From Paenibacillus_AB sp036577625 (GTDB lineage Bacteria > Bacillota > Bacilli > Paenibacillales > NBRC-103111): a DNA stretch of 64,000 nucleotides. The position numbers and the translations under genes are program-made. The stretch lies in assembly GCF_036577625.1 (NCBI RefSeq), contig NZ_JARBDC010000075.1:186001-250000 (forward strand), read 5' to 3'. Below the pieces are notes generated by a model. It ran no database searches, was not told where the DNA came from, and saw only the letters and a list, made by a program, of their open reading frames with translations. Below are positions 1-9,157 of the stretch, piece after piece; within the stretch, counting starts at the first letter, position 1, and each line of letters starts with the position of its first letter.

Positions 1-552
1 CGCGATCAGGAAGGGGATCCAAAGCAGCTTCAAGCCGTAGCTGTACAAAAAATAGCCGATCTCGCGCGCGTGATCGCCGACGACGCGGCCGAGCGAAAAA
101 AAGAGCAGCGTCCAGACGAATCCGGTCGTATACGAAAACAGCGCGTAGCGCCGGAACGTCATTTTGCCGAGACCTACCAAATACGGCATCACGTGGCGGA
201 CGACCGGGAAAAAGTAGCCGATGCACAAGGCGAAGCTGCCGTATTTCTGCACCAGCCTGTCGGAGATGTCCAAATATTTGTCCAGCTTCTTCTTGCGGCG
301 CAGCCGGTCGAGCACCGGGGTGCCGAGCCAGCGGCCGAGCACGTATCCCAAGGATAGCCCGGAAACGACGCCCAAATACGTAAGCAAAAAGGCGGGGACC
401 GCATGAAGCGCCCCGCTGGCCGTTACGGCTCCTCCGGTCATGACGATCACTTCGTCCGGAATCGGCATCCCGACGATGCCGAGCCATAACGCGAAAAAAA
501 GGGCAGCGTATCCGAACTGCCCGATCAGAGACATTAATGTCTCGTAGCTCAT
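1..552 (-). CDS. DedA-family membrane protein (C-terminus cut by window edge)
   Basis: The reverse strand is open from ATG at 550-552 to the window edge (184 codons, no stop). The start reads MSYETLMSLIGQFGYAALFF and is followed by the DedA/SNARE-associated pattern: an early membrane-embedded segment with the PIPDE motif, a Gly-rich membrane segment, then GYFFPVVRHVMPYLVGLGKM, the conserved arginine-containing region of the family. DedA proteins are undecaprenyl-phosphate or phospholipid transporters/flippases in the cytoplasmic membrane; which substrate applies here cannot be read. The start overlaps the stop of the upstream methyltransferase gene by four bases (ATGA at 549-552), so the two are probably translationally coupled. 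A second, complete DedA gene lies at 24849-25469. Confidence 0.88.
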   Translation of the reverse strand, partial: MSYETLMSLIGQFGYAALFFALWLGIVGMPIPDEVIVMTGGAVTASGALHAVPAFLLTYLGVVSGLSLGYVLGRWLGTPVLDRLRRKKKLDKYLDISDRLVQKYGSFALCIGYFFPVVRHVMPYLVGLGKMTFRRYALFSYTTGFVWTLLFFSLGRVVGDHAREIGYFLYSYGLKLLWIPFLIA

Positions 553-1184
553 AAAACAGGGCTCTCCTTACCCGCGGTGCGCAAGCCGTACGAGGCTCTG
601 ACGGACGGGGAATGTTCTTTTTTGCGGCAAACGTATACGAACGCCGGAGGGACGTTGAGCGCCACGAAGCGGATATGCTCCAGCTCGAAATTGCGGTCCA
701 GCTGTTTTTTCATTTGCTGCGAATATTGGAAGGCGATGAACAAGCCGCCCGGCTTCAGCGAGCGGGTAATTTGCTCCATCAGCCGGTCGCGCAACTGCTG
801 CGGAAAGTTGAAAAACGGCAAGCCGCTCAAAATGCAGTCGAGCTGGCCTTCGCCGATTCCTTCGCTGCGCAGCGCGGAATCGATGCTGCTGGCGTCGGCA
901 TAGCAGCCGAATTCCGGGTACCGCTCGGCAAGCTGTTCGCGCAATAAAGGATCTTTCTCGAACAGAAGCACGCGGGTTTTGTCGCGTTTCGCCGCGGCGA
1001 TATATTTCGTGATCGCCCCGGTGCCGGCGCCGAGCTCGGCAACGGCTTGTACCCGTTGCCACGGCACCTGCTGGATCATTTTTTTGGCCAAAAACGCGGA
1101 GCTCGGCGTAATGCTGCCGATTTGCTTCGGCGCGCGGGCGAATTTATATAAAAACAGCATTTTATCGCGAATCTGGTTCCACAT
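549..1184 (-). CDS. Class I SAM-dependent methyltransferase (phospholipid N-methyltransferase / KsgA-like)
   Basis: 211 residues. The SAM-binding motif I, ELGAGTGAI, is at about residues 50-58, and LFEKDPLLREQL follows as motif II with its acidic residue. The N-terminus (KFARAPKQIGSITPSSAFLAK) matches the start of bacterial phospholipid N-methyltransferase (PmtA-like) and rRNA dimethylase-like proteins. The start has an AAGAAGGGAG ribosome-binding site in the preceding bases. The gene overlaps the downstream DedA gene by four bases; pairing with a membrane-lipid protein favours a lipid substrate over RNA, but this is inference. Confidence 0.82.
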   Translation of the reverse strand: MWNQIRDKMLFLYKFARAPKQIGSITPSSAFLAKKMIQQVPWQRVQAVAELGAGTGAITKYIAAAKRDKTRVLLFEKDPLLREQLAERYPEFGCYADASSIDSALRSEGIGEGQLDCILSGLPFFNFPQQLRDRLMEQITRSLKPGGLFIAFQYSQQMKKQLDRNFELEHIRFVALNVPPAFVYVCRKKEHSPSVRASYGLRTAGKESPVL

Positions 1185-1319
1185 GGGGAAACTCCCTTCT
1201 TCTTTGCAGCTGACTCTATCATAATCGATAAAAGTCAGGATCTGGCGAAGGAAATTCTTAAACGTTTCTGAAGAAAAGTTTAAGAAAACGAAAGAGGAGA
1301 CGCTATGGCGGCCCGCGTC

Positions 1320-2252
1320 TTATTTTTCCTTGAACATTCGCAGGAATGCGGACGGGATCGGGCTTTCGAAGCGCATCGTTTTTCCGCCCGTCGGATGGCG
1401 GAACGACAGCACGTGCGCGTGCAAGCCGAGACGGCCGAGCGAGCTGCCGCGGGCGCCGTATTTTTTGTCGCCGACGACCGGGTGCCCGATGTCTTTCATA
1501 TGGACGCGAATTTGATTTTTCCGTCCCGTTTCCAGCCGAACTTCGAGCAGCGAGTACCGGTCGTTCGATTGCAGCACTTTATAGTGCGTGATCGCCAGCT
1601 GGCCGTCGTCCGGCTTCGGGCTCGAATAGACGACCATCGCCTTGTTCTCCTTCAGCCAGGACTTGACGGTCCCTTCCTTCGTCCGAACGGCTCCTTCGAC
1701 CAGGGCGGCGTACGTCCGTTCCAGCACGGCGTCCTTCCAGTCGTTTTGCAGCAGCTGCTGCACCCGCTCGCTCTTCGCGAACATCATGACGCCCGACGTA
1801 TCGCGGTCGAGCCGGTGGACGATAAAAATGCGGGCCGACGGCGAGACGCGTTTCACATAATCGGACAGCTGGCGGTAGGCGGTCAGCTCTTTTTCCTGAG
1901 CCGTGGCGATCGACAGCAAGCCGGCTTCCTTATGAACGACGACGATATCGTCGTCTTCGTGCAGGATGGTCAGCCCGACCAGCTTGTCGCCGCCGCTCCG
2001 GTCGACTTTCGTCCAGCTGACGGTTACCCGCTGGCCCGGCTGCAGCGGATGGTCGTATTTCGTGATCGGCCGGCCGTCGACCGCCGCCTGGCCGCGGGCC
2101 AATATCGATTTGACCGAATTGCGCCCTCGGCCGGGCAGCGAGGCGAGCAAAAAGGCGAGCAGCTCCGTCGGCTCGCCGACGACGAGCTCGGTCGCGTCGT
2201 TTTTGGGGGATGATGCGGGCGAATGCGCTTTCGGACGTTTCTTGACGTTCAT
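1320..2252 (-). CDS. RluA-family pseudouridine synthase
   Basis: 310 residues. An S4-type RNA-binding segment (about residues 27-85, with the NSVKSILARGQAAVDG core) precedes the catalytic domain. The family signature HRLDRDTSG is at residues 146-154, and the Asp of HRLD (149) is the expected catalytic residue. The C-terminal RKNQIRVHMKDIGHPVVGD block is also typical. It isomerises uridine to pseudouridine in rRNA or tRNA; the exact site is not readable. Residues 1-20 are a basic, low-complexity extension. The paralogues RluD, YlyB and YhcT cannot be told apart here. Confidence 0.93.
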   Translation of the reverse strand: MNVKKRPKAHSPASSPKNDATELVVGEPTELLAFLLASLPGRGRNSVKSILARGQAAVDGRPITKYDHPLQPGQRVTVSWTKVDRSGGDKLVGLTILHEDDDIVVVHKEAGLLSIATAQEKELTAYRQLSDYVKRVSPSARIFIVHRLDRDTSGVMMFAKSERVQQLLQNDWKDAVLERTYAALVEGAVRTKEGTVKSWLKENKAMVVYSSPKPDDGQLAITHYKVLQSNDRYSLLEVRLETGRKNQIRVHMKDIGHPVVGDKKYGARGSSLGRLGLHAHVLSFRHPTGGKTMRFESPIPSAFLRMFKEK

Positions 2253-2430
2253 GCGATCTCCTTGTCAATAGGCTATACAGCTTCTTTCTTGTTACTATAT
2301 CGTAAACGGCGACAAAAAGCATCCTTTTCGGCGCTTCCCGCTTCCGGCCCGGCGCGGCGGCGTTGTCGCGCCTTCGAACCGCCGTATCGGCTCCCGCGAT
2401 TCGCGTCTTTCGACGTACGCTCTCAAACAA

Positions 2431-2439
2431 TGCTATAAT
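2431..2439 (+). promoter_or_regulatory. Extended -10 promoter for the ABC exporter operon
   Basis: TGCTATAAT is a perfect extended -10 element 27 bases upstream of the ATP-binding-protein start. The -35 region (around 2411-2416) is poor, which is common with extended -10 promoters. Confidence 0.55.
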
Positions 2440-2465
2440 AGTGTCAATTGCTAGGGAGGGTGTTT

Positions 2466-3461
2466 ATGAACGAAACGCTGAGCGGGGCGGAGCGCCGGCT
2501 TGACGGGGATGACACGGTCATCCGGGTGGAAGGGCTCGTGAAACGGTACGGCGCGCTCACCGCCGTGGACGGGGTCCGTTTCGGCGTGCGCCGCGGCGAA
2601 GTGTTCGGCCTGCTCGGCCCGAACGGCGCGGGCAAGACGACGACGCTGGAAATGATGGAAGGGCTGCGCCGTCCCGATTCGGGAACGGTCGTCGTCGCGG
2701 GCTACGATACGCAGCTCGAGCTCAAAAAGGTGAAGCAGGTCATCGGCGTCCAACTGCAGTCGACCTCGCTGTTCGATCTGCTTAAAGTGAAAGAAATCGT
2801 TCGCATGTACGCGAGCTTCTATAAAAACTCGGTTCCGATCCAGCCGCTGCTGCAGGATATGATTTTGGAAGAGAAGAAAAACGACCGCGTCAAGCATTTG
2901 TCCGGAGGGCAGCGGCAGCGGCTCGCCATCGCGCTCGCGCTCGTCAACGACCCGCAAATCATTTTTCTCGACGAGCCGACGACCGGTCTCGACCCGGGGG
3001 CGCGGCGCACGTTGTGGGACATCATTTTGAATTTGAAGGCGCGCGGCAAAACGATCGTCCTGTCGACGCATTATATGGACGAGGCCCATATGCTGTGCGA
3101 CCGCGTCTGCCTGATGGACGGCGGCAAAGTGATCGCGCTCGACACGCCCGAAGGGCTCGTGCGGGGACTGCGGTCGAACTGCGCCGTCGAATTTCGCCTG
3201 CCGCTGCTCGAAGGCGCTTCCGCGGACAGTCCGGAGCGGGAAAAGACGCTCGGGCTGCTGCAAAGCGTAAGCGGCGTGAAGCAGGTCGACGTTCGCGGCG
3301 ACTGGTACGTGCTGTACACGGACCGGATGCAGGCGACGCTTACGGATTGGATCGCGGTCGCGGGGACGAACGGCATCGCGTTCGCCGATTTGCGCACGCG
3401 ATCGGCGACGCTCGAAGACGTATTTCTCCATATGACGGGAAGGAGCCTCAGGGAGTCATGA
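2466..3461 (+). CDS. ABC transporter ATP-binding protein (ABC-2 exporter type)
   Basis: 331 residues from the ATG at 2466, chosen because AGGGAGGG lies seven to eight bases upstream; a TTG at 2448 has no such site. Walker A GPNGAGKT is at residues 51-58, the signature LSGGQ at 145-149, and Walker B IIFLDEP at 165-171, followed by the D-loop and switch His (STHYMDE). The last 100 residues form the C-terminal extension common in drug/lipid exporters of the DrrA/CcmA type. It energises the permease encoded next, whose start overlaps this stop by three bases. Confidence 0.93.
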   Translation: MNETLSGAERRLDGDDTVIRVEGLVKRYGALTAVDGVRFGVRRGEVFGLLGPNGAGKTTTLEMMEGLRRPDSGTVVVAGYDTQLELKKVKQVIGVQLQSTSLFDLLKVKEIVRMYASFYKNSVPIQPLLQDMILEEKKNDRVKHLSGGQRQRLAIALALVNDPQIIFLDEPTTGLDPGARRTLWDIILNLKARGKTIVLSTHYMDEAHMLCDRVCLMDGGKVIALDTPEGLVRGLRSNCAVEFRLPLLEGASADSPEREKTLGLLQSVSGVKQVDVRGDWYVLYTDRMQATLTDWIAVAGTNGIAFADLRTRSATLEDVFLHMTGRSLRES

Positions 3462-4591
3462 AAGCTTATTTGCAGCTAACGCTTGCCCAGCTCCGCATGT
3501 TTGCGAGAAACCGTCAGGTGCTGTTCTGGTCGCTGCTCTTCCCGGTCTTTTTCGTCTGCATGATCGGCTTTTTTCTCGACAACGGCAGCGGGATATCGCT
3601 TTCCGGCGCGGTCATCGACGAAGACAACAGCCCGGCGTCCCGCGAACTCATTCGCTCGCTGCAGCAGATGAATACGGTGATCGAGCTCCACGAACAATAT
3701 GACAAGGAAGAAGCGCTCAAGGAGCTTCGGCAGGGAGACCGCCATATCGTCGTCGTCGTGCCGAAAGGGTACCAGGAGCTGCTGTCGATGCACGAATCGA
3801 GCGAATACGTCGATCCCGTGTTCATGACGACGCCGGAGGTGGCGACGGTCAAAGCGTATTACGACGAGACGAACATGACGACGTCGCAAATCGCCCTGAC
3901 GATTTTGTCGCAGGTCGTCGACGGCGTCAGCAAGCAGCTCGCCAACTATTCGCCGGTCGTCACGGTGGACGCGTCGGCCGTACAGTCGCTCCATTTGAAA
4001 TATATCGATTTTCTCGTACCCGGCATTCTTGCCATGATGATCATGTCGAACAACTTGAACGGCGTCGCCGGACAAATCGCCTCCTGGCGCGAACGCGGCA
4101 TTTTGCGGCGCATGCAGAGCACGACGCTGAGTGCGGCCACGTTCATCGGCGCGCAAATTACGGCCAGGCTCGTCATGAACGGCCTGCAAGTATGGCTCGT
4201 CGTCGTCGTCGGCTCGACGTTTTTCGATACGCAGGTGAACGGCTCGTGGCTGCTGCTCGGCTTGTTCGTCGTGCTCGGCACGCTGACGTTCATGTCGTTC
4301 GGCTTCATCATCGCCTCGCTGGCGAAAACGCCGGAAAGCGCCGGGCCGATCGCCGGCTTCGTCTCGTACCCGATGCTGTTTTTGGGCGGCGTTTTTTTCC
4401 CGATCAAGGAAATGCCGCAATTTTTGCAGCCGATCGTCAAGCTGCTGCCGATTTCGCATTTGACGGCGGCGATGCGCCAGGTGATGAACGTCGGAGCCGA
4501 CCTGACGGCGCTCTGGCCGGAAGTGGCGCTGCTCGCCGGCTGGATGGTCGCCGCGTTCGCGCTGTCGAGCTATTTGTTCAAGTGGGAGTAG
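3458..4591 (+). CDS. ABC-2 type transporter permease
   Basis: 377 residues. The layout is that of ABC-2 permeases: one membrane segment near residues 20-42 (VLFWSLLFPVFFVCMIGFFL), a large extracellular domain (about 45-185), then five membrane segments, including the conserved FVSYPMLFLGGVFFPIKEMP region. The ATG lies inside the stop codon of the ATP-binding gene (TCATGA), so the two are translated as a coupled unit. Together they should form an exporter; the substrate (drug, lipid or peptide) is unknown. An inverted repeat downstream closes the operon. Confidence 0.92.
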   Translation: MKAYLQLTLAQLRMFARNRQVLFWSLLFPVFFVCMIGFFLDNGSGISLSGAVIDEDNSPASRELIRSLQQMNTVIELHEQYDKEEALKELRQGDRHIVVVVPKGYQELLSMHESSEYVDPVFMTTPEVATVKAYYDETNMTTSQIALTILSQVVDGVSKQLANYSPVVTVDASAVQSLHLKYIDFLVPGILAMMIMSNNLNGVAGQIASWRERGILRRMQSTTLSAATFIGAQITARLVMNGLQVWLVVVVGSTFFDTQVNGSWLLLGLFVVLGTLTFMSFGFIIASLAKTPESAGPIAGFVSYPMLFLGGVFFPIKEMPQFLQPIVKLLPISHLTAAMRQVMNVGADLTALWPEVALLAGWMVAAFALSSYLFKWE

Positions 4592-4609
4592 GCAGGAGGC
4601 GGCAATGAA

Positions 4610-4670
4610 AAACACCCCCTGGAAGAAGCGGATGCCCGCGCGGCAATCCGTCGTTCTCCGGGGGGTGTTT
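4610..4670. terminator. Bidirectional terminator between convergent genes
   Basis: AAACACCCCC at 4610-4619 pairs perfectly with GGGGGTGTTT at 4661-4670, enclosing 41 bases. A-rich and T-rich flanks serve both strands: the ABC operon ends from the left and the AraC gene from the right. Confidence 0.7.
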
Positions 4671-4686
4671 GCGTTCGGGAGCCCTT

Positions 4687-5502
4687 CTACAACCGGTTCA
4701 GCTTGCGGTATTTGGAAGGGCTCGTTCCCATCGAGCGGCTGAATACGCGGCTTAAGTAGAAGCCGTTCTCGTAGCCGCACCGTTCGGCGATTTGCTCCAG
4801 GTTGAGCTCCGTATCGAGCAGCAGCTTCGCCGCTTTGCGGATGCGCAAAAGGCGGACGAGCTCGGACGGCGGCATCCGGAACGCTTTCTGAAAACGGCGC
4901 GTCAGCTGCACCGGACTCAAGGCGAGCAGATCGGACAGCTCCCGCATGCTGAACGGGGTATGCGCCCTGCCGATGAGCCATTCCGCGGCCCGGTTCATCA
5001 GCATGTCGTCCGACTCGGCCAGCTCCGCCAAGCCGCCGCCGCTCGTCTCGTCGTCCCATTCGTCGCAGGCGAGCTGCCAGATGTCGTTCAGCACCGCCTG
5101 CTTGCGCAAAAAATGCCGGGGATCGTTCGCGAGACCGAGTCTGCGCAAATAGGCGAAATCGGAGGCGAGCCGCTTGCCGTCGGCCGGATGCGCCTTGAAC
5201 GTCGGCGGCAAGGCGTCGTCCGGGACGGGCGGCGTCTCGGCGAACTCGAAGCCGATATAGTGAAGCGACAGCGTCGACACCATTTCGCGCTCGAATGCGT
5301 AGCCCGGCGGACAAAAGACGAGATCCCCGGGGCCGATGACGCCGCGCTCCTCCCCGATCCGGTAGCGAAACTGGCCGGCCTCCAACGCGAACAGCACCCA
5401 GACGGGGTATACGTCGGATTGAACCTCGAAGCGGCTTTTCCGTTCGAAATAGGCATGGGATACGAGATGCACGGTTTGCGCCCACAGCTTGACGGTGCCC
5501 AA
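4687..5502 (-). CDS. AraC-family transcriptional regulator
   Basis: 271 residues. An N-terminal cupin-like sensing domain (about 1-140; the motif GPGDLVFCPPGYAF is typical of the sugar-binding pocket region) is followed by two helix-turn-helix units (about 170-270), with ALSPVQLTRRFQKAFRMPPS and CGYENGFYLSRVFSRSMGTSPSKYR. It probably responds to a sugar or related metabolite. It is divergent from a decayed solute-binding-protein gene and a large FAD oxidoreductase, suggesting it once controlled, or still controls, that catabolic block. Confidence 0.9.
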   Translation of the reverse strand: MGTVKLWAQTVHLVSHAYFERKSRFEVQSDVYPVWVLFALEAGQFRYRIGEERGVIGPGDLVFCPPGYAFEREMVSTLSLHYIGFEFAETPPVPDDALPPTFKAHPADGKRLASDFAYLRRLGLANDPRHFLRKQAVLNDIWQLACDEWDDETSGGGLAELAESDDMLMNRAAEWLIGRAHTPFSMRELSDLLALSPVQLTRRFQKAFRMPPSELVRLLRIRKAAKLLLDTELNLEQIAERCGYENGFYLSRVFSRSMGTSPSKYRKLNRL

Positions 5503-5622
5503 TGCCGGCTCCCTCCTTCGCGTCCGAAATAAAATATATGCTATTGATATATTACTGCATGTTAGGCCGTCATCCTTCTTGATGATGATGAAACTGAAAC
5601 GAATCGGAGAAGAGGTGCGGCG

Positions 5623-6031
5623 ATGAACGACAAGAAGGCTGTCAAAGCGCGGTTGTTTGGGAAAACGCTTTCCGGAAGTTTGCTTGCTTCGGTGCTCGTA
5701 TCGCTTTTGACGGCCGGCTGCGGCGGCGCGGGACGGGGACGGTCCGGGTCCGGAGAAGCGGGACGGCTACCGCGACGAGCCGGTTACGCTTGCGTTTTAT
5801 TCCCAGAACGCATCCGTGCTGAACGATGCGGATTTGGAGGAGCTCGTGACGAAGGCGATCAAGGCGAAGCTGTCGCCGTCGCCGAGGGCGTCCGTTTACG
5901 ACCAAGATTTGTGCCCGTTTCTGAACGAAGCGGCGGAGAAGATCGCCGTCGAGCGCAAAGACGTCAATACCGCGCTGCGCGAGGCGGAGGAGAAGGCGAA
6001 CCAATGGCTGCGGCAGGAGAGGCGCAAGTGA
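5623..6031 (+). pseudogene. Remnant of an ABC sugar-transporter solute-binding lipoprotein
   Basis: The gene starts well: a ribosome-binding site, a basic N-terminus, a hydrophobic signal segment and a lipobox (LLTAGC, Cys 33). Around 5725-5750 the reading frame shifts by one. In the new frame come the usual first strand and helix of a mature binding protein (EPVTLAFYSQNASVLNDADL) and then, at about 5880, a direct jump to the usual last helix (NEAAEKIAVERKDVNTALRE) and a stop. Roughly 300 or more central residues are absent compared with the 430-550 residues normal for the family. The last helix closely resembles the C-terminus of the protein at 63060-64000 (DVNTALREAAERVNKK). An internal deletion plus a frameshift is the simplest reading. 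Confidence 0.85.
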
Positions 6032-6128
6032 AACAGAGTATATGTTCGCTGCACGATTGCTGCATGTTCACGCCGGATCGCGTCCGGTATGATGGTACCG
6101 AAACGAAACCGATTGGGGAGAGAAGGCT

Positions 6129-8375
6129 ATGAGATTCGAAACGGTTCGCTCGGATGTGACCGTTGTCGGCGGAGGGTTGGCCGGCGTTTGCGCGGCCGTG
6201 TCGGCGGCAAGGCTCGGGAAGAAGGTCGCGCTCGTGCAAAACCGTCCGGTGCTGGGGGGCAATTCGAGCAGCGAAATCCGGGTATGGGTGCTCGGCGCGA
6301 CCGGGCTGGGGGTTAACCGCTATGCGCGGGAAACGGGCATTATCGGCGAGATGATCGTCGAAAATCAATATTTGAACCCGGACGGCAATCCGTACCTGTG
6401 GGATTTGGTCGTGCTGGAAACGGTTCGCAAGGAGCCGAATATTCAGCTGTTTCTCAATACGAACGTTCACGAGGTGGAGGCGGACGGGGACGAGTCGAAC
6501 CGGGTCGTTCGGGCGGCGACCGGCTGGATGATGGGCTCCGAGCGGAAAATCCGCTTCGAGAGCCCCGTTTTCCTCGACTGCACCGGCGACGGGCTCGTCG
6601 GATTTCTCGCCGGGGCGAAGTACAGGCTCGGCCGCGAAGCGAAAAGCGAATTCGGCGAAGACTGGGCGCCGGACGAGGCGGACAGCATTACGCTCGGAAG
6701 CACGCTGCTGTTTTATACGAAGGACGCGGGCCATCCGGTCAAATTTATCCCGCCGAGCTTCGCGAAAGACATTACGAAGACGGCGATCCCGATGAAGCGG
6801 GTGTTCAAAAGCGGCGACTCCGGCTGCCATTATTGGTGGATCGAATGGGGCGGGGAAATCGATACGCTGCGCGACAACGAGCGCATCCGCGACGAGCTGT
6901 GGTCGGTCATTTACGGCATATGGGATTACATTAAAAATTCCGGCAAGTTCGACGCGGACAACATGACGCTGGAATGGGTCGGGAGCGTGCCCGGCAAGAG
7001 GGAGTACCGGCGATTCGTCGGCGACTATATGCTGACGATGAACGATTTGAAAAACCAGACGCAGTACGAAGACAACGTCGCGATGGGCGGCTGGTCGATC
7101 GACCTGCACCCTCCGGAAGGGATGTACGCGAGCGATTACGTGTCGAAGCTGTTTTGCGTCGACGGGACGTTTCAAATCCCGTTCCGCTGTCTGTATTCGG
7201 TCAATGTGAGCAATTTGCTGTTCGCCGGACGGAACATTAGCGCGACCCACGTCGCGTTCGGAGCGACGCGAGTGATGGCGACCTGCTCCGCGATGGGGGA
7301 GGCGGCCGGCGTCGCCGCCGCGCTCTGCGCGGACAAAAACGCGACGCCGCGAGAGCTGTACCGGAGCCATATTCGCGAGCTGCAGCAAACGCTGCTGTGG
7401 CAGGACGCCGCCATGTTCGGCGTGAAGTGCGACGACGATGCCGATTTGGCGGTCCGCGCGCGCGTAACGGCGTCCAGCCATCTTTCCCGGCTTGCGGTCG
7501 ATACGCCGGAGTCGACGTTCGAGCCGGATACCGACGTCGCTTTCCTCGTTCCGGTCGATCCGCGCATCGACGAGCTCGAGCTGCTGCTCGACGCGAAGCG
7601 GGATACCGTCGTCGAAGTCGAAGTATGGGATACGGGCAAGCCGGAAAACTACATTCCCCACCGGCTGATCGTCGCCGGCTCGGCCAACGTGAAGGAAGGG
7701 AGCCGGCAGTGGGTCCGGTTCCGCCTCCCTTGGTCTCCGGCAGCGCCGCAAAACGCGTTCGTCGTCGTCAAAGAAAACGCCGACATCGCGCTGTACCGGT
7801 CGCATACGCCGACAACCGGCACGCTGTCGTTCATTAAAGAGAAAAGCGCGAACATTTCCAGCCTGCTGACCGCCCTGGACAACGAGCAGCTGGTCGTCAA
7901 ATGGAGCATGAAGCGTCTCGTGCGCAAGCCGTTTTGCTTCAGGCTGTTGAACGAAACCGCCGCCTACGTGCCGGAAAAAGTCATCGACGGTTACCAGCGG
8001 CCTTACGGCGGCCCGCATATGTGGGTGTCCGCGGCGATGCGCGAAGGCCGCGACGAATGGCTGGAGCTGCAGTGGGACAAGCCGAGCGGGTTCTCGGAAA
8101 TCCATCTGATCTTCAACGACGACGTCAACGAAGACCTGGTCAACCTGCATTATAAGCGCACGCCGTTCGAGGTGATCCCGGAGCTGGTCAAGCAGTACCG
8201 GCTCGAGGCGCACACCGCCGACGGCTGGACGGTGTTGGCGGAGGCCGACGACAACCGCAAACGGCGCAACGTGCATCGTCTCGGCCGGACCGTGACGGCC
8301 GACCGGCTTCGGCTCGTCGTCCGATCGACGAACGGCTCGCCGTGCGCCGAAGTGGTGGCGATCCGGGTCGTCTGA
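6129..8375 (+). CDS. FAD-dependent oxidoreductase with C-terminal carbohydrate-binding-like region
   Basis: 748 residues. A dinucleotide-binding motif (VVGGGLAGV, Gly 14/16/19) opens an FAD-binding domain with LGGNSSSEIRVW, typical of the FAD_oxidored group often labelled xanthan lyase-like. The second FAD contact region (NLLFAGRNISATHVAFGATR) is near residues 355-380. The C-terminal 280 residues look beta-rich and include a discoidin-like stretch at the very end (about 610-748). No signal peptide is seen, so it should act in the cytoplasm, probably oxidising a sugar or other carbon source. It lies just after the solute-binding pseudogene and near an AraC regulator. Confidence 0.8.
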   Translation: MRFETVRSDVTVVGGGLAGVCAAVSAARLGKKVALVQNRPVLGGNSSSEIRVWVLGATGLGVNRYARETGIIGEMIVENQYLNPDGNPYLWDLVVLETVRKEPNIQLFLNTNVHEVEADGDESNRVVRAATGWMMGSERKIRFESPVFLDCTGDGLVGFLAGAKYRLGREAKSEFGEDWAPDEADSITLGSTLLFYTKDAGHPVKFIPPSFAKDITKTAIPMKRVFKSGDSGCHYWWIEWGGEIDTLRDNERIRDELWSVIYGIWDYIKNSGKFDADNMTLEWVGSVPGKREYRRFVGDYMLTMNDLKNQTQYEDNVAMGGWSIDLHPPEGMYASDYVSKLFCVDGTFQIPFRCLYSVNVSNLLFAGRNISATHVAFGATRVMATCSAMGEAAGVAAALCADKNATPRELYRSHIRELQQTLLWQDAAMFGVKCDDDADLAVRARVTASSHLSRLAVDTPESTFEPDTDVAFLVPVDPRIDELELLLDAKRDTVVEVEVWDTGKPENYIPHRLIVAGSANVKEGSRQWVRFRLPWSPAAPQNAFVVVKENADIALYRSHTPTTGTLSFIKEKSANISSLLTALDNEQLVVKWSMKRLVRKPFCFRLLNETAAYVPEKVIDGYQRPYGGPHMWVSAAMREGRDEWLELQWDKPSGFSEIHLIFNDDVNEDLVNLHYKRTPFEVIPELVKQYRLEAHTADGWTVLAEADDNRKRRNVHRLGRTVTADRLRLVVRSTNGSPCAEVVAIRVV

Positions 8376-8390
8376 GGCGAGCGCCGGAAG

Positions 8391-8427
8391 CGGGGCTCCC
8401 ATTTAGGGGGCCCCGGTTTTTCGTTTT
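8391..8427 (+). terminator. Intrinsic terminator after the FAD oxidoreductase
   Basis: CGGGGC at 8391-8396 pairs with GCCCCG at 8410-8415, with extra inner C/G pairs, followed by GTTTTTCGTTTT. Confidence 0.75.
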
Positions 8428-8595
8428 GACGAAAACGCATACATAAAAACGGTTTCAGGAAGGCATACTGATGGAAAGCGGAGTTTACCTTCCGGACCCA
8501 TTGTCAAAAGATTGTCACATGAAATTAACGATGCGCTAATGTTGGCTTAATGTTCCGGCTTTACAATGAAGTCAGATTCGAAAGGAGTGGAGCCG

Positions 8596-9033
8596 ATGAT
8601 TTTGTATCGCCTCGCCAAATGGATGGAGGAGCGCAAACGTTTGAAGCGGTTGATCGCCGAAGGCGGCAAAGACCGATCCCGATATATCGAGCAAAAAGAA
8701 AAGGTGGAGCGCCAAATGCTGCGGGAGGCGCATTTTTGGCTGGAGCCGCGCAAAGCCGCGCCGGTGCCGGCGGCCGTTTTGTTCGCGGCGGACGAACCGG
8801 AGCCGCAGCGAGGGGAGGCAGAGTCGGGCCTCGTCGAGGAACGGCATGACTTGCCGGATTTGGCGGAGCTGCTCGAAAGCGTGCGGCGAAGCGTTTGGCA
8901 GGCGCAGCCGGGGCCGCTCGAACGGGCCGTTTCGCGGCATGGCGTGCCGCTGCGCGCGGAAGAGCTCATTCCGGAGGAGCTGCTTCGGATGCCTTTGATC
9001 GCCGAAGAACCGATCCACGCGCCGCAGCCCTGA
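8596..9033 (+). CDS. Hypothetical protein
   Basis: 145 residues from ATG 8596, preferred because AAAGGAGTGG lies five bases upstream; ATG 8566 in the same frame has no such site. The first 60 residues are strongly charged and helical (MEERKRLKRLIAEG, IEQKEKVERQMLREAHFWLE), while the rest is acidic and Pro/Glu-rich. There is no signal peptide, membrane segment or recognisable domain. It stands alone between terminators. I do not recognise it. Confidence 0.6.
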   Translation: MILYRLAKWMEERKRLKRLIAEGGKDRSRYIEQKEKVERQMLREAHFWLEPRKAAPVPAAVLFAADEPEPQRGEAESGLVEERHDLPDLAELLESVRRSVWQAQPGPLERAVSRHGVPLRAEELIPEELLRMPLIAEEPIHAPQP

Positions 9034-9050
9034 AACGGCGCATACAAACA

Positions 9051-9076
9051 GGAAGAACCGCCGAAGCGATTCTTCC
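9051..9076. terminator. Short hairpin between convergent genes
   Basis: GGAAGAA (9051-9057) pairs with TTCTTCC (9070-9076) around a 12-base loop. There is no clear T-run, so it is a weak terminator candidate. Confidence 0.35.
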
Positions 9077-9157
9077 CGCCTGGATGACCGAATTCGGATG
9101 CGTGGCTCCAATGACTCTTTATTCGGCAGAGCCTATTGCCCGCAAGCCATTCCGCTT

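Noticed and set aside
5964..8402. 812-codon open frame antisense to the FAD oxidoreductase
   Set aside because: Same pattern of biased composition opposite a gene with clear FAD motifs.
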